A DNA stretch of 64,000 nt from RPQJ01 sp963746325 (GCA_963746325.1 CAVVBC010000024.1:186001-250000), one strand, 5' to 3'. Positions 6,360 to 15,144 are shown, counted from the first letter of the stretch. Made by a program: numbers and translations. Notes: generated from the sequence alone by a model not told the origin.

Positions 6360-8819
6360 TCAGAAGTTCGTACGGAACTCGAGTCCCCACATGCGCGGCT
6401 GCGAGATCGTCGCGAAAGGAGTGCCCAGAGTGCCGGTCGTGAGGTTGTTCACGCCGGTGACATACCGTTCGTCGAACGCGTTGGTCAGGTAGGCCGCCAC
6501 GCCCCAGCGATCTCCCGCGCTCGACCAGGCGAGCCGCAGGTCGGTGCGATTGGTCGCCTCGCCCACCTCGAAGTTGGGGCTGACCTGGCAGGTTCCCTGG
6601 AATCGCGAATCGGAGTTGCAGCGCGATTCGCCGCGGTAGGCGTGTATCGCAGAGGCGTCGACCAGTCCGTAGGTACCGAGTTGCCAGACATAGCTCACGC
6701 TCAGGGCCGCCGACACATACGGCTCGCCAGTCGGCTCCCCGGCCAGATTCGTGGTGCCACCGCTGCCGTCGTCGACTCGCTTCTTCTTGTAGGTTGCGTC
6801 GATCAAGGCAACGTTGGCCGCGAGCGTCAATGCGTCGGTCGGCTGCCAGCGCAGGTCGGCATCGAGGCCAAACGCTTCCTCGTCGCTGCTGTCGACGATG
6901 TATTGCGGAATGCCTGAACCATTCACTCCGGTCACCAGCGAGACCGCCTGCTTGTCCATGTACTCGTAGTAGAAGACGGAGGCGTTGACGAGCAGGCCGA
7001 TATCGGCAAAGAGGCTCTTCACGCCGCCTTCGAGGTTCCAGACGTCTTCGTTGTCGAATCGCGATCCCACTTCGACGCTGTTGTAACCGCCCGCCTTGTA
7101 GCCCTTGGCGAGCGACCCGAACACCATCACGCCCTCGGCGATCGCGTAATCGACGACGAAGCGCGGACTCACGTCGTCCCAGGAATCGTCCAGCCTGACC
7201 TTCTTCCCCTCGAGGCCGAGCGCGCTCAGGTCGAAGACGACGTCGAACTGGTAGGCCGCGGGCGGAATGGGGAAGACGTCGAAGAACCCGCCGGCCTGCA
7301 ACGCGGCCACGGTGTCGTCGAGTTCAGGCGCCTCGCGTGGCCCGTTGAACCAGCTGAATTCCTTCTCGTCATGGGTGTAGCGCAGGCCGAAAGTGACGTT
7401 CAACCGGTCGGTCGCGTGCCAGATCACGTCACCGAACACCGCAATGGCCTCGTAGTTGCCTTCGTTGAACATTGTTTCGCGCCAGCCGAAGCCCAGCATC
7501 GTGGCCGGAATGCCATCCGCCGCCAGCACGTCGCTGGTGTAGCCGAAGAGCGTGCCGTCCGGCGTCGGCGCCCGGCCGAGATTGAGCAGCACGGTGTCGA
7601 TGCTGTCGGTGAACGCATGCGTGTCGCTCGTCTGGTCGGCATCTTCCTTGTAGTAGCTGGCTCCGGCGACCCAGTCGAACGACTCCGTCTGGCCCGAGAA
7701 CTTGAACTCCTGGTACAGGCTGTCGTTGTCCTCGATGTTGGCCGTGTCGAAATACAGCGGCAGCCGGTTGGTGCCGTCCTCGTCCTCGCGGTTGACGGTA
7801 TTGAACGTACGCCAGGCAGTCGTCGACTTGAAATCAGCCGCCCTGAAGGAATGGTCGACGAAGAGCGTGAGCCCATCGAAGCTGCGCGATTCCTCGTTGC
7901 CGACGACGTCGTTGAAGACCGGCGCCCTGAACGGATTCAGGTACGTATCCGGATCGGCGGGGAACGGCGTGCGCAGCTGGCCGTCCGCCAGCGCCACGAG
8001 GCCGATGGCAGGGCGCGCGAGCTGGTCGAGTTCGTCGTGCTCCCACGACAGCGTCGCCGAGGTGGCACCCGTGATGTCCCACTTCAGCGTTGCCCGAGTC
8101 GCCCAGTTCTCCTCGGGCCAGAGGTCCTTGCCCGTCGCCGCGTCTTCGATCCAGCCGTCGCTGCGGTTCCAGACGCCATTGACGCGCAGGGCCAGGTCTT
8201 CCGCCAGGGGCAGGTTGAGCATGCCATCGAGGCGCGTCGTGTTGTATTCGGCGACGCGCAGGCGCAGGTTCGCGTCGAACTCGTCGACGGGCTCGCGCGT
8301 GATGATCGCAATCGCCCCGGCGGACGCATTGCGGCCGAACAAGGTGCCCTGCGGGCCCTTGAGCACCTCGATCCGCTCGATGTCGTTCAAGGCGAGCAGC
8401 GACGAACCGTTCCGCGAACTGTAGACACCGTCGACGTACACACCCACGGCAGAATCGGTGCCGACGCCGAAATCGCCGGTCTCGATGCCGCGGATCGCGA
8501 AGCGCGGCTGCGTGGGGCTGTCGCTCGAGATGACGAGGCCCGGCACGAACCCGCTCAGGTCACCGATGTCTGCCGCGGCGATGTCGTTGAGCAGGTCATC
8601 GCCGACGACCTGGATAGTGATCGGCACTTCCTGCAGCACCTGGTCGCGCCGCTGCGCGGTGACCACCACTTCCTCGAGCAGGGTGGTCACGGCGGGCGTC
8701 ACCCCTTGCGCGTGGACCGGCACCCACGCGGCGAGCGCGTGCAATGCCAGAACGGCCGCGATGGCGCGCGTCAGTTCGCCCGGCTCGCAGGTCGGCGGGG
8801 TCACACGGAAACGTTTCAT
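6360..8819 (-). CDS. TonB-dependent outer-membrane receptor
   Basis: An outer-membrane active transporter of 819 residues. The export signal ends near VPVHAQG. A TonB-box/plug region follows (LLEEVVVTAQRRDQVLQEVP), then the plug motifs FAIRGIETGDFGVGTD, VGVYVDGVYSSRNG and RIEVLKGPQGTLFGRNASAG. The beta-barrel closes with an aromatic last residue (WGLEFRTNF). This is the CirA/FecA-like class abundant in steroid- and terpenoid-degrading gammaproteobacteria; the ligand cannot be told. ATG 8819 is chosen because the signal peptide begins there. It stands alone, upstream of a minus-strand alkane-oxidation operon, so a role in hydrophobic substrate uptake is plausible but unproven. Confidence 0.93.
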   Translation of the reverse strand: MKRFRVTPPTCEPGELTRAIAAVLALHALAAWVPVHAQGVTPAVTTLLEEVVVTAQRRDQVLQEVPITIQVVGDDLLNDIAAADIGDLSGFVPGLVISSDSPTQPRFAIRGIETGDFGVGTDSAVGVYVDGVYSSRNGSSLLALNDIERIEVLKGPQGTLFGRNASAGAIAIITREPVDEFDANLRLRVAEYNTTRLDGMLNLPLAEDLALRVNGVWNRSDGWIEDAATGKDLWPEENWATRATLKWDITGATSATLSWEHDELDQLARPAIGLVALADGQLRTPFPADPDTYLNPFRAPVFNDVVGNEESRSFDGLTLFVDHSFRAADFKSTTAWRTFNTVNREDEDGTNRLPLYFDTANIEDNDSLYQEFKFSGQTESFDWVAGASYYKEDADQTSDTHAFTDSIDTVLLNLGRAPTPDGTLFGYTSDVLAADGIPATMLGFGWRETMFNEGNYEAIAVFGDVIWHATDRLNVTFGLRYTHDEKEFSWFNGPREAPELDDTVAALQAGGFFDVFPIPPAAYQFDVVFDLSALGLEGKKVRLDDSWDDVSPRFVVDYAIAEGVMVFGSLAKGYKAGGYNSVEVGSRFDNEDVWNLEGGVKSLFADIGLLVNASVFYYEYMDKQAVSLVTGVNGSGIPQYIVDSSDEEAFGLDADLRWQPTDALTLAANVALIDATYKKKRVDDGSGGTTNLAGEPTGEPYVSAALSVSYVWQLGTYGLVDASAIHAYRGESRCNSDSRFQGTCQVSPNFEVGEATNRTDLRLAWSSAGDRWGVAAYLTNAFDERYVTGVNNLTTGTLGTPFATISQPRMWGLEFRTNF

Positions 8820-8894
8820 GCTTGATGCATCGTCATTTGGGTCACGGCCAGCACGGACTCGGCAATCTCGGGGCGCAACCACCGCCCTTTCACA

Positions 8895-9513
8895 TTATCG
8901 CGCGATATGGCGCAGCGTGAGATTGATGCGTTCGCCTACGACACGTGCGGTCTTAGGCACGGCGTGAACATACGTATGTTGCGTCGTGCCTGCCATCAAC
9001 AGCACGTCGCCGTGCCCGAGTTCGAGCGTTGCGGCCACGTCGCGTTGGCGCCGGTGCCGGAGCTTGAAGCGCCGTGTCGCGCCGAGCGAGACAGAAGCGA
9101 TGGCTGGATTGTGTCCGAGTTCGGGTTCGTCGTCGGCGTGCCAGCCCATGCCGTCGTTGCCGTCACGGTAGAGATTCAACAGGACACTGTTGTACCGGTG
9201 GCCAGTCAAAGCCTGGACGTGGTCCAGCAGGCGCCGCAGCTCGGGCGTCCACGGCTGCGGCTCATGCATCGTGCCGGAATACGTGTAACCGGTGCCGGGA
9301 TCGCCGTGCCACGCGACGAGCCGGGGAACGCGGCGGCGCTGACCGAAGATCACGATATCCTCGAGCCTGCCACTGGATGCCGGTCCGCAGTGCGGCAAAC
9401 AGCGAGTCGGCTGCGGCGGGAGCCAGCGCCTGCGGCCACAGGCGCACGTCGGCGTCAGGCAGTTCCAGCTGCAGCGGTTCAGTCGACAGGAGTGACAGGT
9501 TGCCCGTTGCCAT
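8895..9513 (-). pseudogene. alkB: AlkB-type 2-oxoglutarate dioxygenase (alkylation repair), one frameshift
   Basis: An Fe(II)/2-oxoglutarate-dependent dealkylase of the AlkB repair family. The N-terminal part (MATGNLSLLSTEPLQLELPD ... LRTGIQWQ) and the catalytic part (EDIVIFGQRRRVPRLVAW, GYTYSG, YNSVLLNLYRDGNDGMGWHADDE, LGATRRFKLRHR, GDVLLMAGTTQHTYVHAVP, RINLTLRHI) lie in two frames that meet near 9365-9372. The metal ligands HxD in WHADDE and the distal His in TQHTYVH are intact, as are the two 2-oxoglutarate-binding arginines. Joined, the length of about 205 residues is normal. The start overlaps the ferredoxin stop by about 35 bases, which suggests one transcript. The frameshift is probably a one-base sequence error. 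Confidence 0.85.
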
Positions 9514-9841
9514 TCGCGGCGAGCGTAGCCTTGATGCGGTCGAGATGCACGCGCACCGGACCCTTCGGCTGCGACTGGCACGCGAGCACGTAGCGCTGTT
9601 CCAACTGCTCGCGCGTCAGCACATACGACGTGTCCGTGAGCGACCGCACGTCGCCTTCGACCAGCCGGCACCGGCACGTCGTGCAGCTGCCCACGCGGCA
9701 CCGCGACGGCCACGGCAGCCCTTGCGCCAGCGCCGCCTGCAGGATCGTCTGGCCCGGCGCCACCTCGAATTCCCAGCCGAAAGGCTCGACGGTGACCTTC
9801 GCGGGCTCGGGCGCGCGTCGCTTGAAGAGGGCCTGCAGCAC
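9479..9841 (-). CDS. [2Fe-2S] ferredoxin, probable electron donor to the alkane hydroxylase
   Basis: A plant-type ferredoxin of 120 residues. The cluster ligands are in PSRCRVGSCTTCRCRLVEG (C-x4-C-x2-C spacing, with the fourth Cys in VLACQSQP). GTG 9841 is chosen because it follows the upstream TGA by a single base, giving tight coupling with the monooxygenase. Reading further upstream would place a Pro/Ala-rich tail inside the monooxygenase gene. AlkB hydroxylases usually use rubredoxin, but a ferredoxin fused or adjacent is known in some lineages; assigning it as redox partner is inference from position. Confidence 0.85.
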   Translation of the reverse strand: MLQALFKRRAPEPAKVTVEPFGWEFEVAPGQTILQAALAQGLPWPSRCRVGSCTTCRCRLVEGDVRSLTDTSYVLTREQLEQRYVLACQSQPKGPVRVHLDRIKATLAANGNGQPVTPVD

Positions 9842-9842
9842 T

Positions 9843-11012
9843 TCAGTGCCCCTGTGCCGCGAACTGCAGGGCCGGCACGCCGCTCTGGCGGTTGGCTGCA
9901 GCAGCGAGCCGCCGCTCGGCCGGGCTGGCATGGTTGCGGTCCCATTCGAGCAGCAGCGGCGTCATGCGGTTGCGATACCAGCCGGGCAGCAGGTACACGA
10001 GCAGCATCGAGGTGAGGTAGCCGTACGGCAAGGTCGGCGCTTCGGGGTACGAGCGCAGCTGCCAGAACTGCGCATCCCCTTCGGCATGATGATGCGAATG
10101 GCGCGCGAGGTTGAACAGCACGGCATTGCTGAGACGCTTGTTCGAGTTCCAGGAGTGGCGCGGCTCGACCGGCTGGCCGGGATCGCGGACGAGACCGTAG
10201 TGCTCGAAGTAGTTGACGGCCTCCAGCACCGACCGCCCCGCGAGTGCCGACAGCACGAAGACGATCGCCGCGCCGGCGCCACCTGCAGCCGCAAAAGCGC
10301 CGACGATCGCCGCGGACATCAACCAGCCGCGCAGGTAACGGTTGTGGACGCTCCAGAACCCATGGCCCAGCGTCTGCAACCGCTGCGTTTCGAGCGCGGC
10401 CGCACTGCGCGTCTGCCCCAGCACGGAGCGCACGAGAAAGCCGTAAAAGGCTTCGCCGCGCCGGGCTGAGGCAGGATCAGCCGTCGTCGCAAGTCGGCGG
10501 TGGTGGCCGTAGACGTGCTCGATGGAAAATTCCGCATCGAACGTGACCGCGAGCAGCCAGCGGCCGACGGTCATGGCCGCGGGATCGGACGTGCGATGCG
10601 TCAGTTCGTGGCCGACGTTGGTGGCGAGCGCCGCGAAGGTCACTGCGCTGGACAGGATGCCGCCGATCCAATGCCAGGCCGACGTCGCCTCGCGGCGGGC
10701 AAACAGGTCGAACCCGAGGCTCGATTGCGCCCAGGCGCCCAGGCCGAGCAGGTCACCCGATCCGGCCATCCATGCCATCGCGACGCCGACCGCCAGCAGG
10801 GCCGGCACCGCCAGGTACAGCAACGAGTTCAGCAGCCGCGGATGCTGGTAAGCGGGCTCATCGAGCGTGTCGCCGAGGAACGCATCGCCCAGGATCGTGC
10901 CGCCGTAGATGACGGCGAACCCGAGCCACATCCAGGCGCCGCCGAGCAGCAGGCCGGCAATGGTGGCGACGGCGAAGGCATAGACGCCGAGGAAGCGAAG
11001 GTACTTGAACAT
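9843..11012 (-). CDS. alkB: Alkane 1-monooxygenase (membrane di-iron hydroxylase)
   Basis: A protein of 389 residues in the membrane-bound fatty-acid-desaturase/alkane-hydroxylase superfamily, which hydroxylates terminal carbons of alkanes. The histidine boxes are all present: NVGHELTHR, EHVYGHHR and LARHSHHHAEGD, along with the alkane-hydroxylase signature NYFEHYGL. Several hydrophobic segments (for example VYAFAVATIAGLLLGGAW) anchor it in the inner membrane. ATG 11012 follows CGGAGCCGC at a normal distance. It is first gene of an operon with the ferredoxin and the AlkB dealkylase. A TetR operator lies 27 bases upstream of the start, so expression is probably controlled by the divergent regulator. 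Confidence 0.95.
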   Translation of the reverse strand: MFKYLRFLGVYAFAVATIAGLLLGGAWMWLGFAVIYGGTILGDAFLGDTLDEPAYQHPRLLNSLLYLAVPALLAVGVAMAWMAGSGDLLGLGAWAQSSLGFDLFARREATSAWHWIGGILSSAVTFAALATNVGHELTHRTSDPAAMTVGRWLLAVTFDAEFSIEHVYGHHRRLATTADPASARRGEAFYGFLVRSVLGQTRSAAALETQRLQTLGHGFWSVHNRYLRGWLMSAAIVGAFAAAGGAGAAIVFVLSALAGRSVLEAVNYFEHYGLVRDPGQPVEPRHSWNSNKRLSNAVLFNLARHSHHHAEGDAQFWQLRSYPEAPTLPYGYLTSMLLVYLLPGWYRNRMTPLLLEWDRNHASPAERRLAAAANRQSGVPALQFAAQGH

Positions 11013-11038
11013 GTTTGCGGCTCCGGTCCGGCAGACCG

Positions 11039-11058
11039 ATTAGAACATTTGTTCTAAT
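11039..11058. promoter_or_regulatory. Perfect TetR-type operator
   Basis: ATTAGAACATTTGTTCTAAT is a perfect inverted repeat with 9-bp arms and a two-base centre. It lies between the divergent alkane hydroxylase and TetR genes, where a TetR dimer would repress both. It is also the most AT-rich stretch nearby. Confidence 0.85.
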
Positions 11059-11138
11059 AAGATGCCGGACCCGGCGGCGCATGTCAATGACCCTGCCGCA
11101 GTGCGTATACTTTGCGCTGCAAAACTGGCCTCGAACCC

Positions 11139-11801
11139 ATGCCCCGCAAGAAGCGTTCCACCGCCGACAGCACCGACACGCGCGATCGCATCCTCGACGC
11201 GGCACTGGCGCTGTTCAACGCCGACGGGTCCCATGCCGTCTCGACGCGCCACATCGCCGCGCAGCTCGAGATCAGCCCGGGCAACCTCTACTATCACTTT
11301 GCCAACAAGGAAGAGATCGTCCTCTGCCTGTACGAGCGCATCGAAGCCGAACTCATGGCAACGCTTGCGCCGCGCGCCGACCGGCCGCAGTCCTTCGAGT
11401 CAATCCTGCAATACCTCGACGACATCTTCGGCCACCTGTGGGCGTTCCGTTTTTTCTATTGCGACGTCAACGCGCTGCTGCGTGAAGTGCCGGGGCTGAA
11501 GGAGCGCTATCGCGATCTCGCCGAGCGCGTCAGCGCCCGCTCGCGCGCGATCTTCGATTCGATGGTCGCTGCGGGCTGGATGGACGCATCGTCCGAGCAA
11601 CTCGAGTTGCTGACCACCAACGCATGGATCGTACTGACGCAGTGGTTTACCCACCGCCAGGTCATCGAGCGCAGGCGTACCATCCAGTCGTCCGACATCC
11701 GCGAAGGCATCCGCCACCTGGTCGCCCTGTTCAGCCCGCTGCTCAAGCCGCCACAGCGCAGGCAGGTCGAACGTCTCATGGCGCCAGCCGCCGGGCGCTG
11801 A
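11139..11801 (+). CDS. TetR/AcrR-family repressor of the alkane operon
   Basis: A protein of 220 residues. The N-terminal helix-turn-helix is typical: DTRDRILDAALALFNADGSH, then STRHIAAQLEISPGNLYYHF with the FANKEEIVLCLYERIE continuation. The C-terminal ligand domain is hydrophobic and aromatic (GHLWAFRFFYCDVNALL, TTNAWIVLTQWFTH), fitting a lipid-like effector. ATG 11139 is used; the reading from 11112 adds nine residues without a ribosome site. Divergent placement and the palindrome at 11039-11058 indicate autoregulation and control of the hydroxylase operon. The effector, perhaps an alkane or fatty acid, is inference. Confidence 0.9.
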   Translation: MPRKKRSTADSTDTRDRILDAALALFNADGSHAVSTRHIAAQLEISPGNLYYHFANKEEIVLCLYERIEAELMATLAPRADRPQSFESILQYLDDIFGHLWAFRFFYCDVNALLREVPGLKERYRDLAERVSARSRAIFDSMVAAGWMDASSEQLELLTTNAWIVLTQWFTHRQVIERRRTIQSSDIREGIRHLVALFSPLLKPPQRRQVERLMAPAAGR

Positions 11802-11834
11802 CGCCCAACCCCACCGTTCACGCCGAGCGACACC

Positions 11835-12779
11835 ATGCCCAGTTTCCGTGCGCGCCTGATCAACTTCCTGCTGCGTCGCTTCGTCAAGCGCATGTGGCGG
11901 CCCGGCATCACCATCGAAGCCATCCGCGCGCACACCGCGAAGACCGACCGCCGCCTCGCACGCCGTGCGGTCGACTACGCGACGGAGCCCGTGACGCTGG
12001 GCGGCGTAGCGGCGACGTGGTACGGATCGCCTGAGCTCGCGACGCAGCGCGGCGTGCTCCTTTACCTGCACGGAGGCGCATGGTGCGTCCACCTGCCCGC
12101 GCTGTATGCGACGTTCGCAGCACAGTTGTCGGCAGCGACCGGCTTGCGCGTACTGCTGGTCGATTACCGCCTCGCGCCGGAGCACCCGTTTCCGGCCGCG
12201 GTGGACGACTGCCTCGCCGTGTATCGCGCGCTGGTGGACGCCGGCATCACGCCTCGCGCGATCGCGGGCGACTCGGCGGGCGGCAATCTCACGCTGATCA
12301 CGTTGATGCGCGCGCGCGACGCGCAACTGCCGTTGCCATGCAGTGCGGTGCTGCTCTCGCCGGCGACGGATCTCACCCTGAACAGCCCGTCGATGCGCTA
12401 CAACGTGGACGCCGACCCGATGTTCGGGGCGGGCCTGAAGGACCTGGTGGCACCGCTGTACTGCCCCACGACGGACCGCAGCGACCCGCTGCTGTCACCG
12501 CTGTTCGGCCAGTGGGCCGGTTTGCCGCCGCTGTATTTCCTGGCGGGGTCGAGCGAAATACTGCTCGACGATTCCGTGCGTGCGTACGACCGCGCGCTGC
12601 AGGCCGGCACGCCCGCGCAGATCGACGTCTGGCCCCACATGCCGCACGTGTTTCCACTGTTCACGATGCTGCCGGAAGCGAAACAGGCCCTGGGTGACAT
12701 CGTGCGCTTCATCGGGGAGCACGCGCGCCCCAGAGCGGAAGTGGCCGCGCCAGTCAGCGCTCCCAACGTTCCCGCATGA
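11835..12779 (+). CDS. HSL-family alpha/beta-hydrolase (esterase/lipase)
   Basis: A carboxylesterase of 314 residues in the hormone-sensitive-lipase family. The oxyanion motif is YLHGGAWCVH, the nucleophile Ser is in AGDSAGGNLTL, the acid residue is expected near FLAGSSEILLDDS, and the His is in HMPHVFPLF. An N-terminal basic amphipathic stretch (RLINFLLRRFVKRMW) could touch membrane. The gene starts 33 bases after the TetR stop and probably shares its transcript. It overlaps the next, convergent esterase tail to tail by 26 bases. Confidence 0.92.
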   Translation: MPSFRARLINFLLRRFVKRMWRPGITIEAIRAHTAKTDRRLARRAVDYATEPVTLGGVAATWYGSPELATQRGVLLYLHGGAWCVHLPALYATFAAQLSAATGLRVLLVDYRLAPEHPFPAAVDDCLAVYRALVDAGITPRAIAGDSAGGNLTLITLMRARDAQLPLPCSAVLLSPATDLTLNSPSMRYNVDADPMFGAGLKDLVAPLYCPTTDRSDPLLSPLFGQWAGLPPLYFLAGSSEILLDDSVRAYDRALQAGTPAQIDVWPHMPHVFPLFTMLPEAKQALGDIVRFIGEHARPRAEVAAPVSAPNVPA

Positions 12780-13674
12780 ACTTCGCCGCCGAGCGCAGGG
12801 CGCGATCGGCATCCGCGAGCACGCCTGCGTTCGACTGAAACACGTGCCAGCGGCGCGGGAACTCCTGCAGCGTCACCTCGACGCCCGCGGCCCGCAGTGC
12901 AGCCTGCAGGCGACGCGAGTCCTGCAGCAGGAGCTCGTCGCTACCCACCTGCACCAGCACCGGCGGCAAGCCCCGCAAGTCGCCGTTGATTGGCGAAGCA
13001 AGGCTATCGCCGGCATCGCGCCCCGCCAGGTAGAGCCGTGCGCACTGCTCGATCCACGGCAGCGACACCATGACTTCGCCACGCGGCGGCGGGCCGCGGT
13101 CGGGCCGGCCCAGGTCCACCCACGGCGAGAACAGCACGAGCGCGGCCGGCTCGGGCTCGCCCAGTTCGCGCAGTCGCAGCGCCGTGGCGAGCGCCAAGCC
13201 ACCGCCCGCGGAATCACCCGCCAGCGCCAGTTGATCTGGCGCGATGCCGACGGCCAGCACGCCCCGGTAGGCTGCAACCGCGTCGTCGACCGCAGCCGGA
13301 AACGGGTACTCCGGGGCGAGCCGGTAGTCCGCGGCAAAGACCTGCGCAGAGGCGAACCGTGCGAGATGAGTGGTGATGGATCGATGCGTCGCGGGTGAGC
13401 CGACGCAATAGGCGCCGCCGTGCAGGTAGAGCACGTGGGGTGCAGCGTCACCCGGCGGTCGCACCAGTTCGCCCGGCACGCCGCCGAAAGTGCACGGCTT
13501 CAGCCGCACGCCGCGGGCCGGCCACGTCAGCCGCGCGATACGTGCGAGCCGACGACGCTGGTGCGGGATCGGCCGGTCGGCGCGAAACGTCGGCCGCAAG
13601 GTGCCGCGCAGCACTTCGCGCAAGGCGAAGGCCACGATTCTTTGCCAGGGAGTTGCGGTGTCTCGCTCAGTCAC
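12754..13674 (-). CDS. HSL-family alpha/beta-hydrolase, paralogue of the convergent gene
   Basis: An esterase of 306 residues: YLHGGAYCVGS oxyanion motif, LAGDSAGGGLAL nucleophile motif, VQVGSDELLLQDS acid region and WHVFQS for the His. It shares the YRLAPEYPFPAAVDDA segment with the convergent esterase (YRLAPEHPFPAAVDDC), so the two are paralogues in opposite orientation. The start is GTG at 13674, leading into MTERDTATPWQRIVAFALRE. It presumably hydrolyses short- or medium-chain esters; the substrate is unknown. Confidence 0.92.
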   Translation of the reverse strand: MTERDTATPWQRIVAFALREVLRGTLRPTFRADRPIPHQRRRLARIARLTWPARGVRLKPCTFGGVPGELVRPPGDAAPHVLYLHGGAYCVGSPATHRSITTHLARFASAQVFAADYRLAPEYPFPAAVDDAVAAYRGVLAVGIAPDQLALAGDSAGGGLALATALRLRELGEPEPAALVLFSPWVDLGRPDRGPPPRGEVMVSLPWIEQCARLYLAGRDAGDSLASPINGDLRGLPPVLVQVGSDELLLQDSRRLQAALRAAGVEVTLQEFPRRWHVFQSNAGVLADADRALRSAAKFMRERWER

Positions 13675-13728
13675 TGCGTTGCGTGCGTCGTCTCGATCCG
13701 GCGCACACGATAACGCAGCGGAATCAGC

Positions 13729-14232
13729 TCACGTTGCGGAACTGAACGGCGGTGGGCCCGACGGGGCGGGCTCGACGTTGGATGAGGCCACCGCTTTGGG
13801 GCTGGTCTCGGCTTCATCGTCGCCGAGCACTTCGATCCGGACCTTGGCGAGCCCCTTGCGCAGCATGCCGATTTCAGTCGCTGCCGCCTCGGAAAGGTCG
13901 GCGATGCGTTTACCCACGAACGGCCCGCGGTCGTTGACCCGCACGACGACGCTGCGGCCATTGCGCAGGTTGGTCACGCGCGCGACGGTGCCGAAGGGCA
14001 GGCTCGGGTGGGCCATGGTCAGGGCGGCCACGTCGAAACGTTCGCCGCTCGCGGTCTTGCGGTTGTGAAACTGCGCGCCGTACCAGGAGACGACGCCTTC
14101 CTGCACGGTCACGATGCCGCGACCGATCGCCGCGGTGATGTCAGCGACGCCAGGCGAGGACGCATGGTCGTCCGCCTGTGCGCTGCCAAAAGGCATGGCC
14201 AGCGCCAGGACCGCGAGCAAGGCCTTGGCCAC
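13729..14232 (-). CDS. rlpA: RlpA-like septal-ring lytic transglycosylase domain protein
   Basis: A protein of about 167 residues. A hydrophobic signal segment (ALLAVLALAMPFGSAQA) is followed by a double-psi beta-barrel with the RlpA pattern: VSWYGAQFHNRKTASGERFD, then ALTMAHPSLPFGT and VVVRVNDRGPFVGKRIADLS. The catalytic Asp is in NDRGPF. RlpA cleaves peptidoglycan strands lacking stem peptides. The C-terminal SPOR domain is absent, so this is a short form. GTG 14232 gives a signal peptide without a basic n-region; an upstream non-ATG start preceded by AGGAG would add one, so the start is uncertain. Confidence 0.85.
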   Translation of the reverse strand: MAKALLAVLALAMPFGSAQADDHASSPGVADITAAIGRGIVTVQEGVVSWYGAQFHNRKTASGERFDVAALTMAHPSLPFGTVARVTNLRNGRSVVVRVNDRGPFVGKRIADLSEAAATEIGMLRKGLAKVRIEVLGDDEAETSPKAVASSNVEPAPSGPPPFSSAT

Positions 14233-14577
14233 CAGGCTCGGCTGCGCGACTTTGCGGACGCTGCGGTGATGGATGGTTGCGATGGCTGGCTCCTCAGGCT
14301 GGGTTTGCCGACGGTGTCCGGTGTACGGGTTGCACCCCGCCCGGTCAAAGCCGACGGGTCATGCAGTGACACACATCACGTTGCACCCTGCTCGGGCGTG
14401 GCGACCTGCGCCGACGCTCGAGCTCACGGCTCGTTGCGGTCCGGTTAGGACGGCCTGGCCGTCGACAAGTTCCGGCGACGATACCGGATTCCACCGGTTT
14501 CTGCCCGCACGGATCCGATAAATCTTTTAAAATCAGATAGTTGTAAAATTTTGTCTGGACTGAGTCCAGGCCGTTGC
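14233..14577. other. Intergenic gap, AT-rich near its right end
   Basis: This 345-base gap upstream of the RlpA gene holds its promoter region and a marked AT-rich stretch at about 14520-14552 (AATCTTTTAAAATC). That stretch stands out against the local GC. No gene is visible on either strand. Confidence 0.5.
14555..14569 (-). terminator. Hairpin after the GlsB-type gene
   Basis: CTGGAC-TGA-GTCCAG forms a 6-bp stem eight bases past the stop of the GlsB-type gene. In the direction of transcription it is followed by ACAAAATTTT rather than a clean U-run, so it is a weak terminator candidate. Confidence 0.35.
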
Positions 14578-14880
14578 TCAGGGTGTGGGTGCCTTGGCGC
14601 GGCGCGTGAAGAACCAGATCAGGCCCGCGGCGCAGGCGACCGAAAGCACGAACCCCAGGTACTGAGGGACGTGCAGCACCCGGCCAACGATACCGCCGAG
14701 GAACGACCCGCCGATGCCGTAAAGGATGGTGCGCAACCAGCTCATGGGATCGGGGCCGGGCAGCACGAAGCGGGCGATGGCACCGATGATCAGGCCCATT
14801 ACCGCGCCGACGACGACCATGACCAGGAGGAAGATCCCGAGTCCGGTCCCGAGCGTGCCCGCGGCGGTCGATGCATCCAT
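14578..14880 (-). CDS. GlsB/YeaQ/YmgE-family small membrane protein
   Basis: A protein of 100 residues with three hydrophobic helices (IFLLVMVVVGAVMGLIIGAI, ILYGIGGSFLGGIVGRVL, LGFVLSVACAAGLIWFF), glycine-rich, and ending RRAKAPTP. This is the transglycosylase-associated/GlsB family of stress-linked inner-membrane proteins; no biochemical role is established. ATG 14880 has an AAAGGAGA ribosome site directly upstream, which fixes the start against a much longer reading through the gltB promoter region. It is divergent from gltB. Confidence 0.88.
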   Translation of the reverse strand: MDASTAAGTLGTGLGIFLLVMVVVGAVMGLIIGAIARFVLPGPDPMSWLRTILYGIGGSFLGGIVGRVLHVPQYLGFVLSVACAAGLIWFFTRRAKAPTP

Positions 14881-14963
14881 CTGAATCTCCTTTGGTTTTA
14901 GTCCAGCCCCGGCGCGTGAAATTAACAGCAACCGTGGCCCTCGCGCCACCGGGAACGGCCCGG

Positions 14964-14982
14964 CTTCCCGCCCTGCGGGAAG
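14964..14982. promoter_or_regulatory. Hairpin in the gltB upstream region
   Basis: CTTCCCG-CCCTG-CGGGAAG is a perfect 7-bp stem with a five-base loop, about 160 bases before the gltB start. It could be a leader structure or attenuator; there is no U-run. Confidence 0.35.
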
Positions 14983-15144
14983 GGCCTTAGACCACTTTGT
15001 TGCAGTGCATTGACGCGATCCGGATCCCATGTCATATGAGTAACGCATCCACGACGTTGCGCGGAGCGGAGCCCCGGTGGCAGCGAGAGCTGACGCCGTT
15101 TCATGCCCCTGCGCGCCGCCCGAGACCACAGGCAGGGCCCCACG

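Noticed and set aside
7371..8825. Plus-strand frame opposite the TonB receptor
   Set aside because: It is an antisense shadow; plug and barrel motifs are on the minus strand.
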